Assembly (NCBI GenBank): GCA_032207245.1
Contig: CM063500.1
Coordinates: 38,498,487 to 38,562,486, forward strand
Source of the DNA: Pardosa pseudoannulata
Lineage: Eukaryota; Arthropoda; Arachnida; Araneae; Lycosidae
DNA: 64,000 bases
Direction of reading: 5' to 3'
Part shown: one piece after another, positions 24,210 through 36,787 of the stretch
How the letters are laid out: each line of letters starts with the position of its first letter
Numbering within the stretch: position 1 is the stretch's first letter
The notes under the pieces: generated by a model
Database searches by the model: none
What the model was told of the DNA's origin: nothing
Seen by the model: the letters and a program-made list of their open reading frames with translations, nothing else
Translations under genes and position numbers: made by a program

Positions 24210-24758
24210 TTAACCCTTTAGCGGACAGTGGTTTCGCTGCAAAACCTCCTGCTAAACTAACTTTTCTCTAATTTTTGGAGAAATGTGAATTTTTTTTTTC
24301 AATTTTTTTATGTCTTTCACATTTAAAACTTACAATAAATGACAGTACTACATTTAATTACATTTTTCTTTTGAAATATATGTATTTATACTTGCTGTAC
24401 CTGGAAAGTTAGTAATGAAATTGTTTTTCACTTTTGACCTCAAACAAAAGTATCTATTCAAACAACACTTATAAATTGTTAAACTATTTATTTATTTTAC
24501 TTTTTTAAGAACACTTATTTATTGTTCTTCCAATATGATTAAAATTTTAAAAAGTATTATGTTCACGCTGTATATGGGAATGGGTTTGTCAGTTAACCCC
24601 CCTGAATTCTACCTATGGTATCCTCTAAGGCAAACCCCTCTAAGGATTGCAAAGAAAAGCTTTAATACATTTTGCATTTATAAGGTTCATAAATAATATT
24701 TATAAACTAATTTCATTAAATTCAAAAGAATTTATGTAGGTGACCTTTAAAGGGTTAA
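24210..24758. mobile_element. piggyBac-like MITE, different family
   Basis: A 541-bp unit starts CCCTTTAGCGGACAG and ends GACCTTTAAAGGG, flanked directly by TTAA on both sides (24210-24213 and 24755-24758). The CCCTTTA terminal inverted repeats and TTAA duplication fit piggyBac. It has no coding capacity. Confidence 0.75.
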
Positions 24759-26371
24759 ATAAAAATGATGTGGAAACTAAATAAATTATTTTTTAACCAG
24801 CAAGTCTGACATATAGATTCTAAAACCTAATTACTTGGAAACGTCTATTAAAAAATGTGAGGGGAGAAGCCTGAAGAAAAAGAAGAACTTTTCTTACTTA
24901 TATTTCTGAAGAAAATATCTCAACAAATAGATAAATAATTTCATAATTAAGGGTTTTTTTTTTTTTTAACTACAAAATTTGTTTTGTATAACATTGAAAA
25001 ATATACTATATTTTATTCAATTGCTGGAAAGTTTATTTAATCTTATGAACCTAAATATCTAGAGTTTAATTATTTTAGCATTTATAAGTTGCTTTCATTT
25101 TTATCCAATATTTAAAATTTTTGTTCATTTATTAGAGAATATGTTATTGTTTTGTATGGATGTAAGAAACATGTCGTATGTTTTAAATAATTTATTCACT
25201 TTATGTGTGAATCTTGAAAAAGTTTTCTATTAAGTTTTGTACATTTTTATTACTAATATGTAATATATATTTAGCTTTTGTTACTTTGCTCTTTTATATA
25301 CCTTTAAATAACTCTACTTTGGATAAGTAATATTATAAATTTCATCTTCCAAATTCACTAAATGAACTGTCTTTTTATATTTCTCTTCCTTTTCTTTTTA
25401 CATGATTTGTGGTTTTATCAATATATTGCATCAGTTTGCAGATTTCTTTAAAAATTTGTTAGGCAAATAGATTTTAAACTCTAGAACAGTTTAGATTTTA
25501 ATCTCTCTTCATATGTAATAATGTATATATAATGTGTGTGTAAATCTGTATATATACATCTTGTAAAAATTTTATAAAAACAGTTAAAATTTAGATAATT
25601 TGTTTTGTTTTTTATAAATTAGACCTGTACAAATTTATTTCTGCTAAATTTTATCTTTATCTTTTAAACTTTTCTAGAATGTGCTTCTTGCATAGAATTC
25701 AGTTTTTATTACTGTAAGGATTTGCTTTTAGTTTGCTGCATTGTCTAACATTCATGAAGATATTTTTTCTTCACATTTTTTTTATCTTCTATATCATTTC
25801 AACTTTTTTTAAAAAATTATCTACCTTATTTTATTCAGCAGTCTTAAATGTACCAGAGCCTTTATACAGAAATTTCTAATATACATATATATGTATGTAA
25901 ATATATATGTTTGTATAAATAAATAAATTGATCAACATTAATTTTGCTCAAATATAAATAAGAAAGCATAGCAAGCAACTGTTGTACAGCTGCAGAATTG
26001 CTATTTTACTATGACAAAGTAACTTTCTTTCTATGCTCTCATATAAACATTAATACTATTTTAACTTTGACCAATTTATTTTGTTATTTTATAAGTTTGT
26101 TACAATTTAATCTAATTACGTTTGTGTTGCTAAAGTTTAATATGCATTGTATAGCATAAAAGATAATGTTTTAATTTTGATATTGTAATATTTCTAATTT
26201 TAAATATATTTCCTTTATTCTTAAAGATTGTAAGTCTTTAATAAATAACTTTTAAAATAATCATTCATATTTATTAATATTAAGAATGTGACATGTGTAA
26301 TTGAATAAGATTTTTAATTAGTTAAATGTGCAAAAGTATTATTTTTAATGTAGTTGTTTTTTAATATTTAG
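24759..26371. other. Intron sequence before the 26372 exon
   Basis: AT-rich, with no element or exon that I can bound, ending at the TATTTAG acceptor. Confidence 0.45.
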
Positions 26372-26667
26372 ATTATGATGGAAATGAAGATGAAGATCAC
26401 AGATATTATTGCAGTGTATGCTCTTTCTCATCGTTGAAGCAGTCACATTGGCAAGCTCACATGAAAACACATGGGAATTTAGAGTTGCACACCTGTACAA
26501 TATGTAAAAAAGTATTTAGACGGAAAGCAAATATGATTCGTCACATGAACTTGCATTTAGGTGTTAAAAAGTATCGCTGTAACTTTTGTTCTAAAACATT
26601 TTCAGATCCATCAAACTGTAAAAGGCATAGAAGTATTCATTTTATTAATAAAACTGGTGGTGCTTAG
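26372..26667 (+). CDS. Alternative 3'-terminal exon with three C2H2 zinc fingers, class B
   Basis: The acceptor (TTTTTTAATATTTAG) is followed by AT and 98 codons including TAG, keeping the split-codon phase of the array. A short acidic leader (GNEDEDH) precedes three fingers: the first begins CSVCSFSS, the second CTICKKVF, and the third CNFCSKTF with SNCKRH. The first has the C-x2-C-x12-H-x3-H spacing. The linkers (GNLELHTC, GVKKYRC) differ from the class A linkers. The same layout and many residues are shared with the exons at 36233 and 63743. An AATAAA lies inside the coding end near 26646; no clear signal stands just downstream, so the 3' end of this isoform is unresolved. It is presumably a mutually exclusive terminal exon giving a distinct DNA-binding specificity. 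Confidence 0.86.
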
Positions 26668-27069
26668 TTTGTCTGTCATATTTACCTAATGCTAAATTAT
26701 TTATAAAAAATTTTAGAGTTTTAAAATTGTTTTGTTTTAATTATTTATTATTTTAATTTAACTCTGGAGTAAATTTACTTAATATTGTAAATGTTTTGAT
26801 TGTGCTTAATGGATATATTATATCTTAGAAAGAAAGGTTATGATCATATTTTTGCTGTTTATTGAACCATCAGCAAATTTTTTTGTTTAATTCTCAAAAT
26901 TAGTTTCCTCATAGAATCCCCCTGTGCACTAAATATTTTGTGAGCAGACATATAAATAGTAGGTTTCAAAATTGGATGGAGTATTTATTTCTGTGAAATG
27001 AACTGTACCAAAGAAGGATAAAGAGGTGTTCTAAACATCATTCTTTTCACTCTTCAAACTTTTATCGTG
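26668..27069. other. 3' flank of the 26372 exon
   Basis: No recognisable gene or element; a clear polyadenylation hexamer is not seen close to the stop. Confidence 0.4.
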
Positions 27070-29060
27070 TGAGTAGGTTGATAAAATTTAAGAAAGTTAT
27101 TGAAGTCATATCTTCATTTACCATTTTTTTTTACCAATGCAGCTGGCAATACAGACAGTTATCTATGCCAAACATGACTGCAAAGCTGTTACTCAACCCT
27201 GGGAACTTGTGATGTAAGAAATGTTACAGATGTAAGTAATATTGAACACACTGGGTTATTTAATTTAGAAGCAGGGACTAAGCAGAAAATCTCCTGGCTT
27301 GGACTGCCACCTCCAGAGATATTGTTTGAATGTAGAGGAGATGCCTGCAAATATATTTTATACACCCCAGCTATCATTAATGAACACAGCAAATCTTTTA
27401 CTGGTTCAAGTCTTGATCTCACAACCCTGTGGTTATGAAATCTGAAAACTGCATATTAATGATAGACGGCAGATCCCAAATAGCTTAGTTGTTAGTACAT
27501 CAATTTTGAGCTTGACAGACCTTTCAGTCAGTGAATTCGGAAATCATTTCATTAGGTATGAGAAAGAAATACAAAATGAGAGGAATTTTTACCACATAAG
27601 GATGATCTGAGCTTAGGGTGATACTTTGTACTGTCAGGGATCCTGACTATAATTTGGCTGAGTAGTGAATGAGGTTTCTTTCTCAATTTACTATGGATTT
27701 TGTAACCATAAACCTCTTGGTTGCTTGTAAATTTGAGTAGTTTTCTGTGCTGTTAAGTAGCAACAATGACAGTTTATCCCATGAAATGGATAAATTCTTT
27801 TGCATTCAGAACAAAGTTAGAGGTTAAGTTTTTCAACCAATTTGGGGAGATTTAATGACTTGATAAAAAAATCTAGTCTATCAGACTATTTACCTTGCTT
27901 TCATTAGCAAAGTTTTGTTTGGAAGAATGTCAGCTTAGGCTATGTTGAAGTCAAGCAGCATGGAGTGTGTGCATAATTTTCAGAGATGGTCTCGATCACA
28001 TTCATTTGGGGTAGCATGAATCATATGTAGCTTTCAAAATCAATATATGTTTGTTTGCCCACAGAAATAGATATCAACTCAAATAATCTGAATTTACCAC
28101 ATAAGGATGATCTGAGCTTAGGTGATACTTTGTTTGTACTGTCAGGGATCCTGACTATAATTTGGCTGAGTAGTGAATGAGGTTTCTTTCTCAATTTACT
28201 ATGGCTTTTGCAACCATAAACCTCTTAGTTGCTTATAAATTTGAGTAGTTTTCTGTCCTGTTAAGTAGCAACAATGACAGTTTATCCCATGAAATGAATA
28301 AATTATTTTATTATTATTGATTAGGAATCAGTTTTGCAATCATTTATGCAAACTATTACAGTTCCTTTTCTTCATTTGCTTGACAGCCCTGGGTGGGTCT
28401 TTTTTAATCATATCTACTTATGCCAACTGTTTTACAGTTTTTGACATTTAGAGTGTTAAGGTCTTTTTCAACACAATCCAGCACATTCAACAAGTCTGCT
28501 CTAAAGTCTAGTTCCCATAGGCTTTGCCAAAAAATATTTTCTTGCAACAATGATCTTGCATTCTGGTCAGATAATCAGACTATTTGACAAATTTTAATAC
28601 ATCAGGTTGTCTATGGATCTTGTAAAGTTCTAAGTTAGATCTTCTTTTTAATGAATCATTCATCTAGACTCTGTTAAATATACTAGGCAATACGATTCTT
28701 TTAAAAATCCTTAAAGTTTAAATAAAGTCATTTAAGAATGTTATTGAAGTCTTATCTTCATTTACCATTTTTTCCAGTGCAGCTAGCAATACAGAGAGTT
28801 TCTATGCCAAACATTTCTGGTGCATAAATCAGGAATGATATGTAACATCTCAGGGTTCCTCTGCTTCTCAATTTACTATGGCTTTTGCAACCATAAACCT
28901 CTTGGTTGTTTGTAAAGTAGTTTTCTGTCCTGTTAAGTAGCAATAATGACAGTTTATCCCAAGAAATGGATAAATTCTTTTGCATTCAAAACAAAGTTAG
29001 AGGTTAAGTTTTTCAACCAGTTTGGGGAGATTTAATGACTTGAGTAAAAAAATCTAGTAC
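27070..29060 (+). repeat. Local duplications, up to three copies
   Basis: A block with ACCACATAAGGATGATCTGA and CCTGTTAAGTAGCAACAATG occurs at 27589-27880, again at 28094-28307 and in shortened form at 28868-29060. A second block (CTTCATTTACCATTTTTT then CAGCTGGCAATACAG) occurs at about 27091 and 28734. The region is less AT-rich than its surroundings and may derive from an unrecognised element. Confidence 0.75.
27178..27438 (+). other. Unidentified open frame of 86 codons without a start
   Basis: The frame is open from a stop at 27175 to TGA at 27436-27438 and has balanced composition, including GTCDVRNVTDVSNIE, WLGLPPPEILFECRGD and ACKYILYTP. It has no ATG, so it could only be an exon or a decayed coding fragment. 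I do not recognise a family. It lies within the locally duplicated block, which argues for a mobile-element or pseudogene origin. Confidence 0.25.
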
Positions 29061-29847
29061 ATAGTAGCACATAGTTGTTACAACTCAAAAATCACAAACA
29101 CAGCTTTGGTAATAAAAACAGTTATTTAATGCTCAAATTAAATTTTTAAAAACAGCTGTTTTCTAAATAGTCAAATGGATTCCAGATGGCTGGGAATTTG
29201 CACTGGGTGTGAGTCAGGTCCTAGTGAGTCTATTGGAAAGCTTCTGGCAAACCTAAAAGTAGCAGATCGGAGGTCAGATCTCTGAAAAAGCAGGTTATAC
29301 TTGATGTACACTCACAGGTCAGGGCAAGCTGGCAAAAAAAAAGGAGATCTTCTCAAAAACACAATACTCATACCCCCCACTCTGTAGATCTCTTTCTGAC
29401 CAAGATTCTCCTTTTGTTCTTTCTCTGAATTTCCATACTGCCTGACATCTATCAGTGATCTCTTCCTGGTTGGTCACTTTGTCAGGAAAGTGACATTCTT
29501 GTTAGCTGGTATCTGTTACTAGCTGGTACTGGAAAGTCTGACTCCACTACTGTCTACCACCTTAATTAACCCAAAATTAAGGGAGATCTGCGAAGGGCAA
29601 GTAGGAATAAATTTCTTCTGTTTCCAGTTGTGTCATCCTTCTAGACTTCATGGTGACTTTCTTTACCTACCAGGTTGAATTTCTATTGTACTCTGAAAAC
29701 TGATAGTCATGATGTCACAGATCTAATGAGATGTGTGAGCAGTTTAGTACTTAGTTTAAGGAAACAGTATTTTAAATAGCATTTCAGACCTAAAAACATT
29801 TGTTTGAAGCAAAGATTCTTTTATGCATTTTTGGATTTATTTTTATT
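29061..29847. other. Less AT-rich stretch of unknown origin
   Basis: No open frame or terminal repeat could be recognised. The composition differs from the surrounding introns, suggesting old element sequence. Confidence 0.35.
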
Positions 29848-29862
29848 AATCAGTTTTACTCC

Positions 29863-30043
29863 TGCCAAACAATGGTCGAATGGTTAGGGTGCTGGCCTCT
29901 GGAACTGGAATTCATGGGTTCGAATCCCACTGTAGCATGGATGTTGGTAGCCATTCGGAATCATCTTTAAGCAGTAGGTCCCAGTCTCATTAGACCTCAT
30001 GTTGCAAAAAGTAGACCGTAGCGCTCCCAAACCAAACTAAACC
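29863..30043 (+). repeat. Full-length tRNA-derived SINE (family 1) with target duplication
   Basis: The tRNA-like head (CAATGGTCGAATGGTTAGGG), B box (GGGTTCGAATCCCAC), body and CCAAACTAAACC tail are intact. Exact 15-bp direct repeats AATCAGTTTTACTCC flank it at 29848-29862 and 30044-30058, which is strong evidence of retrotransposition. Confidence 0.92.
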
Positions 30044-30151
30044 AATCAGTTTTACTCCCAGATAAAACTATTACACTTATTTTATGTATTCCTTATTAGT
30101 TTTCAATATTTCATCTTGTATTTTTCTGGACAAAGTCACAACAGGTGCACT

Positions 30152-30290
30152 ATTGGTGCCTGTAAGTTCGAATTCTGCTATGGGCATAAATGTTTGTAGG
30201 TATCTGAAACCAGCTACAAGTGGTAGGACCAAATCTATTTAGTTTTTATATTGGTTTAAAAAGAAATTGATTGCACTACTCCAAACAAAT
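30152..30290 (+). repeat. Degraded SINE (family 1)
   Basis: Shares the B-box region (AAGTTCGAATTC), GGGCATAAATGTTTGTAGG and a decayed tail with the intact copies, with many differences. Confidence 0.55.
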
Positions 30291-31739
30291 GAAACTATGT
30301 CTTTAGGAAAGCGGAGTTAATAGCTATGGTTATTTATAAATTGGCTAGATGTTAGAAACATTTTTTTACCTGGTTTACTAAATGTAAATATGTATTGTGT
30401 AAATAAAATTAAATATGTAGTTTCAATCTTCAAACTGCGTATTTATGAATCATTTTCTAGTAAATTAAACTAAAAACTGCATGTCTAGATTAAGAGCAGA
30501 ACTTACTTAATAAGACGCGTTGAAAATGATTAAAAAAGCTTTTAACACCATATTTCCTTGGCATAGAAAATTGAAATTACCAAGTAAAAGAATTGTAATT
30601 ATTTAGAGTAATATTTCATAAGATTAATATTTCTAATGGTAAATATTATCAGTTAAAATTATAGTACCACTGCTGTGGTTACTACATAGCATTCCCACAT
30701 ATCTCCCCTCACATCTCACATATATGTAATTAGCATATATATATAGATATTATAAATATGCGAATTACAAAGTTAACAAGTTTTCAAAATTAGTTAATTT
30801 CAAATGAACTGAAGATTTTGTTAATGTAATGTTCTTTAAGACTACTTTACATTTCAGTTTTTCATTTTACTGCTTTATCTGTATAATCTTAAAATGAAGT
30901 TCTATTTCAGTAATTTGTTTAAAAGCAGCCTTTAATATTCCAGATTTGCAAAGTGAAGTTAAGTATATATATCATATTTTTAGCATAAACTTATATATAT
31001 ATATATATATATATCTGTCTGTATAATTCTTTCTTCATTTCCTCTTTGCATAGTTTGTTTTTTTACTGTGAGTATAACGCAGGAGTTTTACAAAATATGA
31101 ATAAATTTACAGAACAGTTTGTATTTTAATTTCTACATATATATGTTCATGTAATTAATTACATATGCATGCCCTTTATATAATAATGAAATATTAACCA
31201 ATTTATTTTGATATTTAGTTTGATGCAATATATATATAATGCTTGAAAAGTTTATGAAATGATATATGAAAGAGTTATTTTGTAATATTTATTATGATTC
31301 TGCCCTTTAATTTTTCAATTAACTTTGTTCTTTTTTAAAGGTTTTCTTTTGTAATGTACAGTTTTGTAAAGTTATATTTATGTTACTTATATACTAATAT
31401 TATAAATTTTGCAATTCTTTTACATAAAAAAATGTTTCTATGATTAATGCAACACTTTCTTGGATTTTTTCCATTTTAAGGTATGTGCCTACTCTAAATT
31501 TGTTCCGTATTTTGAAATTTTTTATTTCATAAGTTAAAGCATTCAAGATTATAATGCATTATTTCTGTTTTCTCAATAACTAGAGGCAAAATTGTAACAA
31601 ATAATAAACCATAAATTAATATTGAGTCATAAAAATATAAAGAATTAATTCCAAAGATTATTTTTTTTAACAGAGATACCCTGATTTTCTTTGATGATGC
31701 ATCTGAAAATGATTCTCAAAGCCCAATACTGACAAAGTC
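30291..31739. other. AT-rich intron DNA, nothing recognised
   Basis: Only AT-rich and short (AT)n sequence is seen. Confidence 0.4.
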
Positions 31740-31905
31740 GACAGTAGACAAATGGGTATAGTGATATTCTTTGGGTTTATGGATTTGAATCCCGCATATG
31801 TCGTGGATGTTTATAGCCATTCGGAATTGGCTTTAAGCAGTATATCCCATTCTCACTTTGCCCTCTTGTAGAAAAAAAAAGTAGACTGTGAGATTCCAAA
31901 CTAAT
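31740..31905 (+). repeat. Degraded SINE (family 1)
   Basis: Contains GGATTTGAATCCCGC, GTGGATGTTTATAGCC and GGAATTGGCTTTAAGCAG in the family order, then a remnant of the tail. Confidence 0.7.
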
Positions 31906-33378
31906 ATTTAGGAATATCTAGATAATTATTTCCATATAAATCAATGCAGAAACAATTAATTCATTTTAGACTATCTAAAAGGCATTACATAAATATACTT
32001 TATGGAGAATGAATATATTTAATGCTAAAAGTAAGAAATTATTATCCATTTTTTTTAAACTAATGTAAAGAATAAATGAATGCTTAACACGATGTTTGCT
32101 TTTCTGAAGATTTTTAAGCATATGGAAGACAAGGTGGGGGTAGAGATGGAGATATTGTTTGGTAAGGGAATCTTTCTTCGCAATGTCCTTTTGAAACCTC
32201 GTAATTAGCGTTATCAAATTTAGTTATCAGTATTAGAATGGTCTAACTGCCATTTTTATATCAAGTCCACTGCTCATTTTCAAAAGATAGTGAACATTTT
32301 TTTTTTATTATTATTCAATAGCTTTATGTGGAAATGGTATGTTCAAGTAATATTCATTTTTGCAGATCTCTTTTTTTTTTCCTTTTTCTTTTCTAAAAAC
32401 TTGAAGAGGCAAGGATTTATATTCAAAAAAAATTATTAATCCCATTCAATCATTTTACAAGTAATAAAAAATAATACAATTAAATTTAATAAAAATATGT
32501 ACAAATTATATATGCAGTTGAGATTTGCTTTTATTCCTGTTATTTTTAATACTAATTTTTTCATAATTGAGCATAAATATGTTTTAGGATACTTAATAAC
32601 ATACTATTCTTTGAAGTTCAATGAGCATTGAAATTTAAGCTAAAACATGAGGGACAGTGAGTAAAATTTTTAATAATACAATGACTTTTAGATGTAGTGA
32701 AAATCTTTTCATTCATAGTACAGGTAATTATGTTAGTTATGTGCAGTATCAATATTATTGAGGTATATTTATTCATTAGAGTTTGTCATAAAAAGTTTAG
32801 AGCAAACTAAAATTATGAATAAAATTTTGCTTTAAAAAAATCTTAATTTTGGAACATAAAAATCCAGTTTCCTTCATAGCTTTATACCTCATTTTAATTA
32901 AGACATGTATTTTCCATTTAAGTATTTATTATTTTAAAAGGTACTTAGAGGGTAGGTACATACCTTATAATTTATAAAGCACTGTTTATACGTTTATTTC
33001 ACTTTTATATGTAGTTTATATGTACACACGTTTTATCACAGTCCCAACGCATTCGTAAATATTGTATCGATAAAGTCTTTTGTTTATAACAGAGGCCGGG
33101 AAATTACTTTAGAACTGGACCAGATCATTAAAATAAAAAGTACAAACTTAAATGGGTAAATTTTTACTAGGTATTTCTACTCATAAAGCAGAATATTTTT
33201 TTATTAGGAAGTAATATTTTTGCATACCTGATATAATTCAAATTATTGATGATAATTAAAATCAAATAAAAAAATTAATGAATTTCTTATAAAAAAATAA
33301 ATTTTATAATAATCCAAATTATAGAGTTATTATTTCTGAGACAGTATTTCATCATCCTGGATTTCCAGGTTTGTAGCT
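31906..33378. other. AT-rich intron DNA, nothing recognised
   Basis: No exon or bounded mobile element is visible. Confidence 0.4.
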
Positions 33379-33547
33379 GGCCGAATGGGTAGGGCTTTGC
33401 TCTTTGGTACCAGAGTCCTTGGGTTTGAATCCTGCCAATAGTATGGACGTTTGTATCCTTTTGAAATCAGCTATAAGTAGTAAGTCCAGGTCCAATTAGC
33501 CCTTGAGTAGCAAAATAGTAGACTAGAGAGTTCTTAACCAAACCAAA
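33379..33547 (+). repeat. Diverged SINE (family 1)
   Basis: Head GGCCGAATGGGTAGGGC, B box GGGTTTGAATCCTGC, and a recognisable body and CCAAACCAAA tail with scattered substitutions. Confidence 0.75.
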
Positions 33548-33763
33548 TTAATAATGCCGTTTTTAAATGGTAATCAGTTAATAAGGATCTATGTTAGAAT
33601 TTTACATATTTCATCTTAGAAAATATCGTTTCACATAAGTACCAACTTGCAAATACTTATAAAAATGTCTGTGCAACTGAGGTTTTATTGGCCATTTTTA
33701 TCTCCAGAAAAATATAATTAGAATTGGATTCGATCCATTTTTTTAAACATGATTTTTAGATAT

Positions 33764-34829
33764 CAAGGTTCGCACAGTCCTGAAAAGTCCTTAAGAACTC
33801 CTTAATTTTAGCTTTCATTTTTAAAGGCCCTTAAAACTACTTAATTTTCATCAAGGGTCCTTAAAAACTCCTTTTTTGAAATAGGAAGTAACTGAGTTAC
33901 AGAACTCGAGTGAAAAAAATTTGTGATACAAAAAAAGAAATCTGTTGAACTTTCAAAATGAAATTATTTATGTATGTGAATTTGCACTATTGGAAATTTC
34001 TTTGAAAATAGTAAATAAATATTTGTTAAAGTTAATAACATTCTTTTACATTTTCTAGTCAAAAGTGCAGTATTAATAGTAAAGAAAATCCTCAAATACA
34101 CATATGTTGTCAGTATATTACTGTAGTAATTTAAAATTCCTTTCCTTGATATCCTTAAAAAAATTATGAAAATACTTTTAGCTTATTAGTATTTTTTATG
34201 GTCACGAGCTAGAAAACTTATTTGACAAATAAATAATCTTTTGTGTACTGAAAAGGTTTAAAGTATAAAGTCAGCTGCCCTTTTCTAACAGCTAACAGTT
34301 AAGCAGATTTTAATTAGACGAAGCATGGAGGGTGGGGTTTTTGTAAATATTTCAGTTACTTATGGAAATTTAATTTTCTTTGGATTGAATGTAATAGAAA
34401 AGTCTAAAACTTTCTTCTTTCCCAGGCAATGTCAATATAATCAGCTAGTATATACAAACATATATATATATATATCAGAGTCACTTTTAAACCCTCTGAA
34501 AGTACTGTTTATAATATTGTATTTTATTCACAATTTATTTTTAGTTTAATCACTCAAAAAACTTTAGATGTACATTTTAGTTTTTGTCAAATAGATTTAT
34601 CTTATATTAATTTTTATAGATTTTTAAAGACTGAATTCTGAAATATAACAGGGCATTTATTGAACATGCCTTGTCTGGTTCATAATCATTAAGATATGTT
34701 CCTCAGAAAATAAAGTTTATGTCGTTATGCCATGTATTTCAAGTAGGTCCTTATAAAAGGTTACTTTGGAACTTAGAAAGCCCTTAAAAAGTCCTTAATT
34801 TTTCTTCTGGAAAAAGAGTGGAAACCCTG
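33764..34829 (-). mobile_element. hAT-like non-autonomous element related to the repeat at 495-1310
   Basis: The left end reads CAAGGTTCGCACAGTCC; the complement of the right end reads CAGGGTTTCCACTC. Most of the interior matches 495-1310 in inverse orientation, including GTTCATAATCATTAAGATATG. The CAGGGTTTCCAC terminus is also found at 52953, so the ends are shared by more than one internal sequence. No transposase is visible. Confidence 0.6.
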
Positions 34830-35744
34830 GATATATGTAAACCAATAATTACAATTGAAAGGTTTGGTAGAAGCTTCCCAATATTATACTCATGAGGGGA
34901 GGGATTTAGGGGACTAGTCTCCCTCCAAAATTCTTAAAGACCGTTTCGTCGAAAGAAGATGGACATGTGTGTGGGTGTGTCATCTGCCTAGCTGTGCATA
35001 GACAAAAGTGGGCTAAGAACAGTGACGTTGAGTTAAGGAGTAGGTGCAAATTGGATTCGACATGTAAGCACACATTGACTAGCACTTTTGGCAAATCACC
35101 ACAATATTATTGCACAATCAGAAGAAATTGTGAAACTTTTTTTGGTGAAAATTTCAAAAACAGCATATTTTATAATATACAGGTAAAGATTTGAACATTT
35201 TCATTTTATTTCAGAATTATTCTTTTTCTTTAGTTAAACTTCTGTTTTAGAAATTGAATTTAATGCCATATATAGTTTATATATTTTCAATGTTAATTTT
35301 GCAATTAAATTCATTGAGTAATTACTACATTACTCCTTTAAGGTTATGAATTTATTCATAATATTATTTTTAATTATTTTGCTATTTTAAAATCACACTG
35401 TATTTTGATAATCATTAGGAGTATGCTTACATAAGAAAACCTGTAGTTTTAGTGAAGTACCCTTCACAAAAAACAATGTCCTCCTCCGAATATAATTTCT
35501 GATTTTCGTAGCGGACCGTAGTTTACTGACTCATGGTTTATATGACTAAATGTTTTGATGTATATCGTTTATTCCGTTCATAATACAAATTTTCCTTTGA
35601 TAAAAACTTATATATAACTTTGAATTTATATTTTTATGTCAAAACACGGGTAAAAAAAATCCACTGTAGTTAATTTGATTTCTTTTAGTGTACCTAACCG
35701 ATAAATAGAACGTTAGGCAGCGATTAAAGATTTTTCTCAACCCC
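34830..35744. other. Intron DNA with an unrecognised moderate-GC patch
   Basis: Sequence at 34900-35100 is less AT-rich and supports overlapping open frames on both strands, but neither resembles a known family. Confidence 0.35.
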
Positions 35745-36030
35745 TTAACTGCCTCTGACGTAAATATACGTCATACGCAATCAATGTTGTTGTTGCCTTG
35801 GACATCTCCTATGTAATAATAGCCTAAGTTATCTGTCGGTCTGTGGAATTGTATACGATGTCTAAATTTTTCCAGAATCTATGTAGTAGACAAGAACATT
35901 CGGCTTCGTATTCCTGTATATACCGTTATTTTTGTACCCACAAACCATGTTGTTACATTAACCCGTACTAGTACTTGACCCGCGCTCAAGTATCATCGTC
36001 AGAAAACGGGTTCCGCATACAATGTATTAA
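35745..36030. repeat. Dispersed repeat with TTAA at both ends, copy 1
   Basis: TTAA at 35745-35748 and 36027-36030 bounds 286 bp that match 59932-60202, sharing TTCCAGAATCTATGTAGTAG, AACATTCGGCTTCGT and ACTAGTAC motifs. It also has the small palindrome GACGTAAATATACGTC. TTAA ends suggest a piggyBac-like origin, but matching terminal inverted repeats are not clear. Confidence 0.5.
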
Positions 36031-36232
36031 CAATTCTCACTGAATACATTAACCTATTTCTACAAACAACTAAACAATTTCGGGATACGATTTACAATAA
36101 TTATGAAATATTTACACGCGTATTACATGTGCTCCTTAATAAAACCGTTGTAAATTTATTTGACTCATTTCCCATTTATATTTTAATTAGAATATGCAAT
36201 AAAAATTAAATCTAGTTCTTTTTTATGTTTAG

Positions 36233-36555
36233 ATTATGATTGGGATGAAAACGAAGATGAAGCACTCAATTATTCTTGCCGTATATGTGGTTTCACATGT
36301 TCCGAACATCTTCAGTGGCAGGCTCACATGAAAACCCACGATAATAGAAATCTGCACTTTTGTACTATCTGCAGCAAAGGATTTAGACGGAAGTCAAACA
36401 TGCTGCGACACATGAATCTTCACTCGGGATTAAAGAAGTATCACTGCAACTTCTGCCCCAAGTCGTTTTCAGATCCATCCAGTTGTAAAAGGCATCAAAG
36501 CATTCATTTTCTCAAAGAAAAAGAAGTCCAGCTGTTAAGTAAAACAGAGACCTAG
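36233..36555 (+). CDS. Alternative 3'-terminal exon with three C2H2 zinc fingers, class B
   Basis: The acceptor (CTTTTTTATGTTTAG) leads into AT plus 107 codons including TAG. An acidic leader (DWDENEDEA) precedes three fingers beginning CRICGFTC, CTICSKGF and CNFCPKSF, the last with SSCKRH. After the last finger a tail of about 20 residues (from FLKEKEVQ) is longer than in the other exons. The sequence is clearly paralogous to the 26372 exon. Its codons are noticeably more GC-rich than those of the other exons, and so is the DNA just upstream (about 35440-36120). An AATAAA occurs at 36628-36633, 72 bases after the stop. No start codon is credible, so splicing from a distant 5' exon is required. 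Confidence 0.87.
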
Positions 36556-36740
36556 AGAGATGTTGTGTCAGCCTTTTAATTGCACAAATAATGAAACAGT
36601 GTGTTGCCTTCACTTAACTTTGCTTTTAATAAATGCTTTTGAAAATTATCTGTATTTAATGTTATTAACACATCATTTAAGTTAACGCAAAGGTATAATG
36701 AATGGTGAATGATCATGGGGTTGTAACCCCATAAGAATTG

Positions 36741-36784
<44 letters not shown>
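36556..36784. repeat. 3' flank of the 36233 exon ending in an (AT)n tract
   Basis: Holds the candidate polyadenylation signal and a dinucleotide repeat at 36742-36784, which borders the inverted repeat that follows. Confidence 0.6.
36628..36633 (+). promoter_or_regulatory. Candidate polyadenylation signal for the 36233 exon
   Basis: AATAAA in the context TTTTAATAAATGC lies 72 bases after the stop codon of this exon. Confidence 0.45.
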
Positions 36785-36787
<3 letters not shown>

